Shown: piece after piece, positions 50,509 through 58,744 of the stretch
Numbering within the stretch: the first letter of the stretch is position 1
Layout: each line of letters opens with the position of its first letter
NCBI GenBank assembly: GCA_963851295.1
Contig: CAWKOS010000007.1
Coordinates: forward strand, 62,001 to 126,000
Source of the DNA: JAOPZW01 sp963851295
GTDB lineage: Bacteria > Actinomycetota > Thermoleophilia > Solirubrobacterales > Solirubrobacteraceae
Reading direction: 5' to 3'
Length of the DNA: 64,000 nt
The notes under the pieces: generated by a model
Databases searched by the model: none
Told to the model about the DNA's origin: nothing
The model's input: the letters and a program-made list of their open reading frames with translations, nothing else
Translations under genes and position numbers: made by a program

Positions 50509-51150
50509 AGCGCCGCGCGGCCGCGGCTGGCTGCGCGGCCTCGTCCGCCTTCGCCGTCGCGCTGCGCGGCCTCGTCCGCCGTCGCTTGGCGGCGCCGCGC
50601 GGCCAGGGGCATCGAGGGAGAGAGGCCTGCTCGTCCGTGGCGCGCCTTCGCGGCGCGGGGGGCGCGGCCGACGCGCAGCCGCTCCGCGGTCCCGTCGCAC
50701 GCCGCGCGCCTTTCTGCGCAGAGCGCACGCCCTTCGCTAACACCCCGGCCGGCCCGCCGGGGGGTGGGCTCCCTAAGCCTGCATATAGGGGGGTCAATGG
50801 AGCCCACCCCCTCGGGGCTCCCACGCAGGTGTTTAGAAACACGCGCGCCGTGCGACGAAACTGCGCAGCCCCCTCGCGGGGCCAGAGCGCGCGCCGGGCG
50901 GAGCGCCCGCGCCGGCCCGCCCTCCGCGGGTGGGCTGCATTCGGCGCCACTATGACCCCTAGGTAGCCCACCCCCGCGAGCGACCGCGGGCCGGCCGCCG
51001 CGAGCGCCGCGAAGGCGCGCCACCGGCGAGCAGGCCTCTCTCCCTCGGTGCCCTGGCCGCGCGGCGCCGCCAAGCGACGGCGGACGAGGCGCGCGGTGCC
51101 GCCAAGCAACGGCGGACGAAGCGCCCACGGACGAGCGAGAGACGCGTGCC
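50509..51150. other. 642-base noncoding region between the oxidase operons
   Basis: No gene is supported. The region is filled by the palindrome described at 50571-51088. It also has tandem GCCGCCAAGC-(G/A)-ACGGCGGACGA copies (51067-51090, 51098-51121) and related copies at the left. Long open frames on both strands result from GC richness and symmetry. Confidence 0.7.
50571..51088. repeat. Large inverted repeat, 86-bp arms with inner hairpins
   Basis: Left arm 50571-50656 and right arm 51004-51088 are reverse complements with three mismatches and one indel (about 95%). Inside are two hairpins with the same stem GGGTGGGCT/AGCCCACCC (50762-50811 and 50928-50973) and A/T-richer loops that resemble inverted copies of each other. 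A 14-bp palindrome GTGTTTAGAAACAC is at 50829-50842 near the middle. Could be a MITE-like element, a structured RNA or a nucleoid/recombination site. Confidence 0.75.
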
Positions 51151-51573
51151 CTAAGCCGCCGCCCCGAACGTCGCGCTGGCCGGCACCTCGCAGATCGCGC
51201 CGTCGTCGGTCCAGCAGCGGACGATGTCGCGCATCGAGAGCAGGCCCGCGACCTCGCCGCCCTCGGTGACCACCAGGTGGCGGAAGCCGCCGCGGACCAT
51301 CGCGACCGCGGCCTCCTCCAGCGACCAATCGGGTGATGCGAACACGATGTCGGACGTGAGATGGTCGGCGACGTGCTCACCGTCGATGTCCTGGCCCCTG
51401 CCCGCGGCGTCCAGCAGGTCGCGCTCGGTGATGATCCCGGGCCCTGGGGTCTCGGGATCGATCACCACGGCGGCGCCGACGCGGCGGTCGGCCATGAGCC
51501 GCGCCGCCTCGCGGAGCGTGTGCTGGGGTCCGACGGTGAGGACCACCTTGCTCATGCCGTCACGTACGTGCAT
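51151..51573 (-). CDS. Tandem CBS-domain protein
   Basis: 140 residues: two CBS repeats (VGPQHTLREAARLMADRRVGAAVVID with GIITERDLLDAAG, and DWSLEEAAVAMVRGGFRHLVVTEGGEVAGLLSMRDIVRCW). A Bateman module of this type binds adenine nucleotides such as AMP, ATP or SAM and signals energy state. No effector domain is attached. The ATG is supported by AAGGAGG eight bases upstream. Being located between two oxidase operons, a link to respiration is possible (inference). Confidence 0.87.
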   Translation of the reverse strand: MHVRDGMSKVVLTVGPQHTLREAARLMADRRVGAAVVIDPETPGPGIITERDLLDAAGRGQDIDGEHVADHLTSDIVFASPDWSLEEAAVAMVRGGFRHLVVTEGGEVAGLLSMRDIVRCWTDDGAICEVPASATFGAAA

Positions 51574-51729
51574 GACCGTCCGCAGCCTCCTTGGGGGCTA
51601 GCTTGCAACGATTGGCTCAATCTACCAGCCGCTGACACGGTGTCCAGCGCTCACGCGCCAAGTTGGGGGTGCACAACCGGGTCACCTCATCCTGCGGCGG
51701 GTACCGAGGCGTAACAAGAGGCTCACACG

Positions 51730-52122
51730 ATGCAGCGTCCAGCCACAGTCCGTCACCGCACGAGCCTCTTCGAGGAGGCCACCTCGATCGTCGAGACCGA
51801 GTTCGCCTCCGACCTGAGCCTCGACGACATCGCCCGCCGGGTCGCCTCGAGCCGCCGTCAGCTCCAGCGCGCCTACGCGGAGATCGGCAACACGACCTTC
51901 CGCGAGCACCTCACCGGCGTGCGCATGGACCGCGCGGCCGACCTGCTCGGCAGCCGCGGCCTGACGGTCCGCGAGGTGGCCCACCGCGTCGGCTATCGCC
52001 AGCCCGCGCAGTTCGCCAAGGCCTTCCGCCGCCACCACGGCATCTCCCCCTCGGCCTTCCGCTCGCGCCGCCCGTTCGAGGGCTTCGGCGACGGGCATCG
52101 GATCGCCACTCAGCACATCTGA
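51730..52122 (+). CDS. AraC-type DNA-binding protein (HTH only)
   Basis: 130 residues: only the AraC/XylS double HTH (DLSLDDIARRVASSRRQLQRAYAEIG and LTVREVAHRVGYRQPAQFAKAFRRHHGISPSAFRS) behind a short N-terminal helix. No sugar-binding or sensor domain. It stands just upstream of the caa3 operon (81 bases) in the same direction and opposite the CBS gene. A role in oxidase regulation is plausible but unproved. Confidence 0.87.
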   Translation: MQRPATVRHRTSLFEEATSIVETEFASDLSLDDIARRVASSRRQLQRAYAEIGNTTFREHLTGVRMDRAADLLGSRGLTVREVAHRVGYRQPAQFAKAFRRHHGISPSAFRSRRPFEGFGDGHRIATQHI

Positions 52123-52187
52123 GGACCGCGCGTCCGCCCTACGCGGTGCGGGACGGTACGTCGTTGCGCTCTGTCGCGAACGACCCA

Positions 52188-52193
52188 TAGGAT
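52188..52193 (+). promoter_or_regulatory. -10 element TAGGAT of the caa3 operon
   Basis: TAGGAT ends nine bases before the ATG at 52203. Confidence 0.45.
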
Positions 52194-52202
52194 GCCGCGG
52201 GC

Positions 52203-53300
52203 ATGCCGGAGGAGAGCACGCCGCGACGCGAAAGCAGGCGCACGGTCCAGCAGATGGTCGTCGTGGGGCTCATCGCCTCCGCGATCGGCATCGCGCTCGG
52301 CCTGAGCATCCACTGGTTCCCGCCCGCGGACTCCACGCAGGCCGACAAGATCGACACGCTCTGGGACGTCCTGATCATCGCCACGGTCCCGGTCTTCGTC
52401 CTCGTGACGGTGATCGTGCTCTTCTCGGTGATCGAGTTCCGCATGCGCCCGGGCGAGGAGAACCTCGACGGGCCGCCGATCCACGGCAACACCCGCCTCG
52501 AGGTCATCTGGACCGCGGTGCCCGCGATGCTGATCGTCGGCCTGGTCACCTACGCCTACGTCGTCATGCGCGACATCGAGCAGGCGCCGGCGGCCGGCAA
52601 CGAGCGCCACGTGGCCGTCACGGGCCAGCAGTTCGCGTGGAGCTTCGCCTACAACGAGGGCGGCAAGAAGTTCACGACCGCCCAGCTCTACCTGCCCGCG
52701 GGCGAGTCGGTGAAGTTCGACGTCCAGTCCAAGGACGTCATCCACGACTTCTGGGTGCCCGACTTCCGCATGAAGATCGACGCCGTGCCGGGGATCACCA
52801 CCCACTATCGGGTCACGCCGAAGAACCCCGCCGCGATCGGCGACCACGCGATCGTCTGCGCCGAGCTCTGCGGCCTGGGCCACGCCTTCATGCGCCAGAC
52901 CGCCCACGTGCTCTCCAAGCCCGACTTCGACAAGTGGGTCCAGAAGATGACCACCCGGCCCGCGGCCGGCGGCGGTGGCGCAGCGGGCGGCGGCGGCGCG
53001 GCGGCCGCGATCGACGCCAAGCAGCTCTTCACCGCCGGCGACGCCGACACCGGCGCGACCGCGTGCGCGACCTGCCACACGCTGGCCGACGCCGGGGCCA
53101 AGGGCCAGGTCGGCCCCGACCTCGACAAGGTCCTCAAGGGCAAGGACGCGGCCTTCATCAAGCAGTCGATCCTCGACCCCGACAAGGTCATCGCGCCCGG
53201 CTTCCAGCCCGGGGTCATGCCCCCCAACTTCGGCGATACGCTGTCGTCGGAGCAGGTCGATGCCCTCGTGAAGTACCTCTCAGAGGTGACGAGCAAGTGA
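52203..53300 (+). CDS. coxB: Cytochrome c oxidase subunit II, caa3 type with fused cytochrome c
   Basis: 365 residues. Two transmembrane helices (about 18-38 and 56-78, with a further hydrophobic stretch at 98-118), CuA site CAELCGLGHAFM (219-230), a Gly/Ala linker (GGGGAAGGGGAAAA), then a class I cytochrome c domain with CATCH (288-292) and the distal Met in GVMPPNFG (near 344). It carries its own cytochrome c, so electrons can enter without a separate soluble carrier. First gene of the A2-type oxidase operon; leaderless promoter. Confidence 0.95.
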   Translation: MPEESTPRRESRRTVQQMVVVGLIASAIGIALGLSIHWFPPADSTQADKIDTLWDVLIIATVPVFVLVTVIVLFSVIEFRMRPGEENLDGPPIHGNTRLEVIWTAVPAMLIVGLVTYAYVVMRDIEQAPAAGNERHVAVTGQQFAWSFAYNEGGKKFTTAQLYLPAGESVKFDVQSKDVIHDFWVPDFRMKIDAVPGITTHYRVTPKNPAAIGDHAIVCAELCGLGHAFMRQTAHVLSKPDFDKWVQKMTTRPAAGGGGAAGGGGAAAAIDAKQLFTAGDADTGATACATCHTLADAGAKGQVGPDLDKVLKGKDAAFIKQSILDPDKVIAPGFQPGVMPPNFGDTLSSEQVDALVKYLSEVTSK

Positions 53301-53313
53301 GGTCAGCCCGCTG

Positions 53314-55206
53314 ATGCCCATAGCGCTGCGCGCACCCGGATGGTGGCGAGCCCTGGCCTTCGTGGTCCTGGGCATCGCCTTCTCCTATGCCCTGACCATC
53401 GGGCTGCGAGCGCTCTTCGGCTACGACCCGCTGCTCGACGGCGAGGCGGTGCTGACCGTCGCGCTGCTGGCGGCGCCGATCTTCTTCCTCGTCGGCCTGG
53501 GCTGCTTCGACTACTGGTTCTACTGGGCCGCGGGCGGCAAGACCCGCCCCGAGGACCACTCGGGCCACGGCGCGTACTCGTGGAAGGACTACTTCCGGGT
53601 CAACACCGACCACAAGGTGATCGGCATCCAGTACGTCGTCACCTCGTTCTTCTTCCTCTTCGTGGGCGGGCTGCTGGCGATGCTCATGCGCGCCGAGCTC
53701 GCCGCGCCCGGGCGCCAGTTCGTCGACGCCAACACCTTCAACGGCCTCTTCAGCGTCCACGCCTCGCTGCTGATCTTCCTGTTCGTGATCCCGGTCTTCG
53801 CCGGGCTGGCGAACTTCGTGCTGCCGCTCATGATCGGCGCGCCGGACATGGCCTTCCCGCGCCTGAACGCGCTGTCGTACTGGATGCTGCCGCTGGCCGG
53901 CACGATGATGCTGCTGTCCTTCCTGGCCCCCGGTGGCTCGTTCGCCAGCGGCTGGACGGCGTACGCGCCGCTCAGCACCTCGGCGCCGATCGGGCAGGAG
54001 TTCTTCACCATCGGCGTCCAGTTCGCGGGCGCCTCGTCGATCGCGACGGCGCTGAACTTCCTGGTCACGATCATCACCATGCGCGCGCCGGGCATGTCGT
54101 TCTTCCGCATGCCGCTGCTCGTGTGGGCGAACTTCTCGACCTCGCTGCTGGTCGTCATCGCGACGCCCTTCATCGCGGCCTCGCAGTTCTTCGTCCTGCT
54201 CGACCGCACCCTGGGCTTCAACTTCTTCGATCCCAACCAGGGCGGCGACGTGCTCATGTACCAGCACGTCTTCTGGTTCTACTCGCACCCGGCCGTCTAC
54301 ATCATGATGCTGCCGGGCTTCGGGATCATCAGCGAGATCCTCGCGGTGAAGGCGCGCAAGCCGATCTTCGGCTACCGGATGATGGCCTTCTCGCTGCTGG
54401 CCATCGTCGTGCTCGGCTTCACCGTCTGGGCCCACCACATGTTCGTGTCGGGCATGCAGCCGTGGATCCGCGTGCCGATGATGGTGACCACGGCGATCAT
54501 CGCGGTGCCGACCGGCATCAAGATCTTCTCGTGGCTGGCGACGCTGTGGCGCGGCGTGCTGCACCTCGACACGCCGATGCTCTTCGCCCTGGGCTTCCTG
54601 ACGATGTTCACCTGCGGCGGGATCTCCGGCGTGATGCTCGCGATGATCCCGCTGACCATCCACGTCAGCGACACCTACTTCATCGTCGCCCACATCCACT
54701 ACGTGCTCTTCGGCGGCTCGCTGTTCACGATCTTCGCCGGCGTCTACTACTGGTTCCCGAAGATGACGGGCCGGATGTACGACGAGCGCCTCGGGCGCCT
54801 GCACTTCTGGATCACCTTCGTCTTCTTCAACCTCACCTTCGGGCCGATGCACATCATCGGCGTGCAGGGCATGCCGCGGCGCGTCTCCGACTACGCCGAG
54901 AAGTTCGCGACGTGGAACCTCTTCATCTCGATCTTCGCCTTCATCCTCGGGCTGAGCACGCTGATCTTCGCCTACAACATGGTCGCCTCGTGGCGCGGCG
55001 GGCCGCGGGCTGTGGCCAACCCGTGGCGCGCGCTCACGCTCGAGTGGCAGGTCTCCTCGCCCCCGCCGGTCTTCAACTTCGACGCGATCCCGACGGTCGT
55101 CGGCGGCCCGTACGAGTACGGCGTGCCGGGCGCGGTCCATGGTGTCTTCAAGGGCGCTGAGGTCCCCGCTCCGGCGGGCACCCACGCCACGACCACGGCG
55201 GAGTAG
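53314..55206 (+). CDS. coxA: Cytochrome c oxidase subunit I (A2-type, caa3)
   Basis: 630 residues, about 14 transmembrane helices, including two extra N-terminal ones (about 10-65) before the core. Haem/copper ligands: SVHASLLIF, YSHPAVYIMM (YSHP, H325), WAHHMF and VAHIHYV. The YS-H-P-A-V form lacks the Glu of GHPEV and replaces it by the Tyr-Ser pair that defines A2-type oxidases, as in Thermus and Rhodothermus caa3. Reduces O2 and pumps protons. Nine bases before the USP-like gene. Confidence 0.95.
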   Translation: MPIALRAPGWWRALAFVVLGIAFSYALTIGLRALFGYDPLLDGEAVLTVALLAAPIFFLVGLGCFDYWFYWAAGGKTRPEDHSGHGAYSWKDYFRVNTDHKVIGIQYVVTSFFFLFVGGLLAMLMRAELAAPGRQFVDANTFNGLFSVHASLLIFLFVIPVFAGLANFVLPLMIGAPDMAFPRLNALSYWMLPLAGTMMLLSFLAPGGSFASGWTAYAPLSTSAPIGQEFFTIGVQFAGASSIATALNFLVTIITMRAPGMSFFRMPLLVWANFSTSLLVVIATPFIAASQFFVLLDRTLGFNFFDPNQGGDVLMYQHVFWFYSHPAVYIMMLPGFGIISEILAVKARKPIFGYRMMAFSLLAIVVLGFTVWAHHMFVSGMQPWIRVPMMVTTAIIAVPTGIKIFSWLATLWRGVLHLDTPMLFALGFLTMFTCGGISGVMLAMIPLTIHVSDTYFIVAHIHYVLFGGSLFTIFAGVYYWFPKMTGRMYDERLGRLHFWITFVFFNLTFGPMHIIGVQGMPRRVSDYAEKFATWNLFISIFAFILGLSTLIFAYNMVASWRGGPRAVANPWRALTLEWQVSSPPPVFNFDAIPTVVGGPYEYGVPGAVHGVFKGAEVPAPAGTHATTTAE

Positions 55207-55215
55207 GAGGCGCTG

Positions 55216-56049
55216 GTGAAGACCGTCCTCGTGGTGGCCAACGAGACCCTCGGCGGGGCTTCGCTGCTGGCCAAGATCAAGGAGAAGGCCGCCGCGGAGG
55301 GCGGGATCCGGCTCGTCGTCTGCGTGCCGCGTACCAACCCGCGCCAGGGCAACATCATCTACGACGAGACGGTCTTCGACGCCGCGCAGATCCGCATCGA
55401 TCTCGCGCGCAAGATCCTGCGCGAGGAGGGCATCGAGGCCATCGGCGAGGTCGGCGACCCCGACCCCTACACGGCGACGATGGACGCCATCGCCGAGTAC
55501 CACCCCGACGAGGTCATCATCTCGACCTACCCGGCGGCCTCGTCGGGCTGGCTGCGCCGCGACCTGATCGAGCGCATCTCGGAGGCCACGCACCTGCCGG
55601 TCGAGCACGTGGTCGTCGACCTCGACCAGGAGGGCGTGCCCTTCGGCGTGACCCTCGCGGTCGCGAACCGGACCGCGGCCTCCCCCAGCTTCCTCGAGGC
55701 GCTGAAGGCGCGCGCGACCGAGGGCGAGCCCCACGTCTTCATCTTCGTCGTGCCCCAGGAGGGCGGCCAGGGCGTCGCCGCGCGCCAGGCGCGCGCCCGC
55801 CTGACCCAGCTCATCGACCGCGCGCGCGCCGCCGGCCTGATCTGCGCGGGCATGATCGGCGACCCCGACCCGTTCACCGCGGTGATGAACGCGGTGCAGT
55901 TCTTCCGCGTCGACGACATCGTCATCTCGACGCTGCCCGCGACGCGCTCGGGCTGGATGCGCGCCGACCTCATCGAGCGCGTCCGGCGGGCGTCCAACAA
56001 GCCCGTCGAGCACGTCGAGGTCACCGACACGGCCGAGGCCGCCGCCTAG
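55216..56049 (+). CDS. Tandem USP-like (HUP-fold) protein in the caa3 operon
   Basis: 277 residues made of two similar halves. The end of each half aligns closely: G80-D135 (GDPDPYTATMDAIAEYHPDE, IISTYPAASSGWLRRDLIER) and G215-T270 (GDPDPFTAVMNAVQFFRVDD, IVISTLPATRSGWMRADLIER). The fold pattern is that of universal stress proteins, but the ATP-binding GxxGxxG motif is absent. Cytosolic. Sandwiched between coxA and coxC with 8-9-base gaps and a GTG start after TAGGAGG. It is likely involved in assembly or control of the oxidase (inference). Confidence 0.75.
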   Translation: MKTVLVVANETLGGASLLAKIKEKAAAEGGIRLVVCVPRTNPRQGNIIYDETVFDAAQIRIDLARKILREEGIEAIGEVGDPDPYTATMDAIAEYHPDEVIISTYPAASSGWLRRDLIERISEATHLPVEHVVVDLDQEGVPFGVTLAVANRTAASPSFLEALKARATEGEPHVFIFVVPQEGGQGVAARQARARLTQLIDRARAAGLICAGMIGDPDPFTAVMNAVQFFRVDDIVISTLPATRSGWMRADLIERVRRASNKPVEHVEVTDTAEAAA

Positions 56050-56057
56050 GGAGCGTC

Positions 56058-56669
56058 ATGGAAGCCGCCGCGATCGCCCACGCCGAGCACGACCACCACG
56101 GGCCGCCCCCGGCGAACCGCTCCTCGCGGGTCGAGCCCCAGCTCCTCGGGATGCTGCTTTTCATCATCTCCGAGGTCATGGTCTTCGGGGCCTTCTTCAC
56201 CGCCTACTTCTTCATCCGGGTGGTGGCGGGCGACCAGTGGTTCCCGTTCCAGGGCCACAAGCTCCCGGTCGCGGTCGCCGGCGTGAACACGGCGATCCTG
56301 CTCTCGTCCTCGGTGACGATGCACTGGGCGGAGACGTCGATCAAGAACGGCAATCGCCGCGGGCTGAAGGCGGGCATCCTCTCGACCTTCCTGCTGGGCT
56401 GCACCTTCCTGTTCGTGCAGATCAACGAGTACGCCCACATCGGCTTCGCCCCGCACGACTTCGCGCAGGCCTCCGTCTTCTTCGGCCTCACCGGCCTGCA
56501 CGGCGCCCACGTCGCCGTCGGCCTGACCCTGCTGGCGATGGTGGTGGTGCGCTCCTTCCGCGGCCACTACTCGCCCGAGGAGCACCGCGGCGTCGAGGTG
56601 CCGGGCATCTACTGGCACTTCGTCGACGTCATGTGGGTGGTCGTGTACTCGACGGTCTACGTCCTCTGA
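56058..56669 (+). CDS. coxC: Cytochrome c oxidase subunit III
   Basis: 203 residues, five transmembrane helices, the short five-helix form. Family signatures: LLGMLLFIISEVMVFGAFFTAYF (about 33-55), INEYAHIGF, and TGLHGAHVAVGLTLLAMV (about 150-167, the His-containing helix), with YWHFVDVMWVVVYSTVYV at the end. The N-terminus is His-rich (HAEHDHHGPP). It stabilises subunit I. It is the only subunit III in the window, so it could serve both oxidases or only the caa3 type. Confidence 0.95.
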   Translation: MEAAAIAHAEHDHHGPPPANRSSRVEPQLLGMLLFIISEVMVFGAFFTAYFFIRVVAGDQWFPFQGHKLPVAVAGVNTAILLSSSVTMHWAETSIKNGNRRGLKAGILSTFLLGCTFLFVQINEYAHIGFAPHDFAQASVFFGLTGLHGAHVAVGLTLLAMVVVRSFRGHYSPEEHRGVEVPGIYWHFVDVMWVVVYSTVYVL

Positions 56670-56676
56670 GGCGGCC

Positions 56677-56787
56677 GTGCTGAACCCCCTGCGCTCCGAG
56701 GAGGAGGCCTTCCGGGCGCTCCTCTGGGTCGTCGGCGTGGTCGTCGTGATCGTCGCGCTCGTGCTGCTCGGGCGCGCGATCTTCTGA
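56677..56787 (+). CDS. Small membrane protein of the caa3 operon (36 aa)
   Basis: 36 residues from a GTG seven bases after coxC: acidic N-terminus NPLRSEEEAFRA, one transmembrane helix (LLWVVGVVVVIVALVLLG), ending in RAIF. Size and place suggest a small structural subunit, analogous to the tiny fourth subunits of Thermus and Paracoccus oxidases. No sequence family recognised. Confidence 0.7.
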   Translation: MLNPLRSEEEAFRALLWVVGVVVVIVALVLLGRAIF

Positions 56788-56788
56788 G

Positions 56789-57448
56789 TCAGCGCGCGCC
56801 CGCGCGCACGACGCCGCTCTCGTAGGCGAAGACCACCGCCTGCACGCGATCGCGCAGCCGGAGCTTCTGCAGGACGCGCGCGACGTGGCTCTTGACCGTC
56901 GCCTCGCTGAGATACAGCTCGCCCGCGATCTCGGCGTTGGAGAGGCCGCGCGCGAGCATTCGCAGGACCTCGATCTCGCGCTGGCTGAGGCCGGCCGCGG
57001 CCTCGGGCAGCTCGGGGCCGGGCGGCGGCCGGTGGCAGAAGTCCTCGATCAGGCGCCGCGTGATGGCCGGCGCGAGCAGGGCGTCGCCGGCGGCGACCGT
57101 CCGCACCGCCGTCGCCAGCTGGTCGCGCGTGGCGTCCTTGAGCAGGAAGCCGCTCGCGCCCGCCTTCATGGCGCGGTAGACGTACTCGTCGAGGTCGAAC
57201 GTCGTGAGCACGAGGACGCGCGCGCGACCACCGCCGGCCACGAGCCGGGCGGTGGCCTCGATGCCGTCGAGCTCGGGCATGCGCACGTCCATGAGCACGA
57301 CGTCCGGGTCCAGCCGACGCGCCGCGTCGAGCGCCTCCTTGCCGTTGCCGGCCTCGCCGACGACGTCGATGCCCTCCTCGGCCTCGAGCATCATGCGCAG
57401 CCCCTCGCGCACGAGGTCCTGGTCGTCGGTCACGACGACCGTGATCAC
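56789..57448 (-). CDS. NarL/FixJ-type response regulator
   Basis: 219 residues. Receiver with D8/D9 acidic pair, phospho-acceptor D54 (VVLMDVRMPELDG) and Lys in SGFLLKDA. LuxR-type HTH at the C-terminus (LSQREIEVLRMLARGLSNAEIAGELYLSEATVKSHVARVLQKL). The GTG at 57448 overlaps the kinase stop (GTGA), so the kinase next door is its partner. It ends two bases from the caa3 operon's convergent last stop. Confidence 0.95.
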   Translation of the reverse strand: MITVVVTDDQDLVREGLRMMLEAEEGIDVVGEAGNGKEALDAARRLDPDVVLMDVRMPELDGIEATARLVAGGGRARVLVLTTFDLDEYVYRAMKAGASGFLLKDATRDQLATAVRTVAAGDALLAPAITRRLIEDFCHRPPPGPELPEAAAGLSQREIEVLRMLARGLSNAEIAGELYLSEATVKSHVARVLQKLRLRDRVQAVVFAYESGVVRAGAR

Positions 57449-58587
57449 GCCGCGCCCCCCGCCAGCGGCAGGCGCGCGTGGACGGCGAAGCCGCCCTCCG
57501 GGCGCGGGTGGGCGCGCAGCTCGCCGCCGAACATGGCGACGCGCTCGCGCATGCCGACCAGGCCGTGACCGCCGCTCGGCGCGTCGCCGTTCGCCGCTGC
57601 GCGCCCGTCGTCGACGACGTCGATCGTGACCGCGTCCGCGTCGCGGCGCACGCGCACCTGCGCGCTGGCGCCGGGGGCGTGCTTGAGCGCGTTGGTCAGC
57701 GCCTCCTGGACGATCCGGTACGCCGACAGGTCCAGCGCGGGCGGCAACCCGCGGCAGTCGCCCTCGACCGTCAGCTCGACCGCGAGGCCGTGGCTGCGCA
57801 CCCCGGCGGCCAGCGCTTCGAGCTGCGCGATGCCGGGCTGCGGCGCGAGGGCGGGATCGTCGCCGTCGGTACGCAGGACGCCGAGCAGGCGGCGCATCTC
57901 CACGAGCGCCTCGCGCCCGCTGCGCTCGATCTTCTCCAGGGTGCTCGCATCGGCGGCGGGGTCGGACTTCGCGCGCGCCCCGGCGGCCTGCAGGACCACG
58001 ACGCTGAGGTTGTGCGAGACGATGTCGTGCAGCTCGCGCGCCATGCGGGCGCGCTCCTCGGTGACCGCCGCGCCCGCCTCGCGCTCCAGCGCGCTCGCGT
58101 GGGCGGCGTGGGCGGCGGCCTCGCGCCGGCTGTGGACGAAGACCCCCAGCAGCCAGCACGCGACGAGGTACAGCGCGAAGAACGCACCGGCCCACAGCTC
58201 CGAGGCCCGCCCGGTCCGGATGTTGCGATCCTCGGCGGCGTAGATCGCAAAGCCGGCCAGGCCGAGCGCGAGGCCGAGCAGCGCGTCGCGGCGCTCCGCG
58301 AACGCGGCGACCGAATAGCTGCCGACGCCGATCGCGTAGATCACCTCCGCGCCCTCGGCCGAGTCGCCGCTGACGACGCCCTGCAGGGCGACGCCGCCGA
58401 TCACGAGCGCCCAGACGAGCAGCGGCCGTCGGCGGCGCCAGAACATCGGGACGTTGAGCAACAGCGGCAGCCCCAGGACCATCCAGCGCGGGCCGGGAAT
58501 CACCTCCGACCCGGCGTGGAACGCGGTCAGCAGGACGCCCAGCGCGACGATCCCCGCGTCGAAGAAGCGCTCCCGCCTCGACGTCAT
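57445..58587 (-). CDS. Sensor histidine kinase (NarL-partner type)
   Basis: 380 residues. About five N-terminal membrane helices (about 12-150) with little outside, then the HisKA_3 phospho-acceptor ERARMARELHDIVSHNLSVV (His in ELHDIV), and an HATPase with NALKHAPG, DDGRAA and GGHGLVGMRERV. Typical of Gram-positive kinases that sense membrane events. It faces the divergent membrane-protein gene at 58745, a possible target. The 157 bases between contain imperfect direct repeats of GGGAGTC/TCCGG-like sequence but no clear operator. Confidence 0.92.
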   Translation of the reverse strand: MTSRRERFFDAGIVALGVLLTAFHAGSEVIPGPRWMVLGLPLLLNVPMFWRRRRPLLVWALVIGGVALQGVVSGDSAEGAEVIYAIGVGSYSVAAFAERRDALLGLALGLAGFAIYAAEDRNIRTGRASELWAGAFFALYLVACWLLGVFVHSRREAAAHAAHASALEREAGAAVTEERARMARELHDIVSHNLSVVVLQAAGARAKSDPAADASTLEKIERSGREALVEMRRLLGVLRTDGDDPALAPQPGIAQLEALAAGVRSHGLAVELTVEGDCRGLPPALDLSAYRIVQEALTNALKHAPGASAQVRVRRDADAVTIDVVDDGRAAANGDAPSGGHGLVGMRERVAMFGGELRAHPRPEGGFAVHARLPLAGGAA

Positions 58588-58744
58588 GGGTCAGACGCTA
58601 GCGCCGGTCGACCCCACGGGCATCGTCCGTAGGGAGAGTCCGGTTCATCCCTTCGAGGGAGTCGGTTCGCCCTGTGGACGGTAGCGAGCGTGGGTGCGCG
58701 CTTCCTAGCGTCCCGCCATCGACCCCGATGGAGGTGCACTGACG

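Noticed and set aside
50571..51150. CRISPR-like array in the repeats
   Set aside because: Copies are inverted or irregularly spaced and there are no cas genes; no array with regular spacers exists in the window.
50447..51380. Two long minus-strand frames in the palindrome region
   Set aside because: They reflect the GC-rich inverted repeats; no domain, and they overlap the CBS gene antisense.
53215..56013. A 932-codon minus-strand frame under the caa3 genes
   Set aside because: Antisense shadow of coxA and the USP-like gene; composition is Glu/Arg/Val/Asp repeats without domains.
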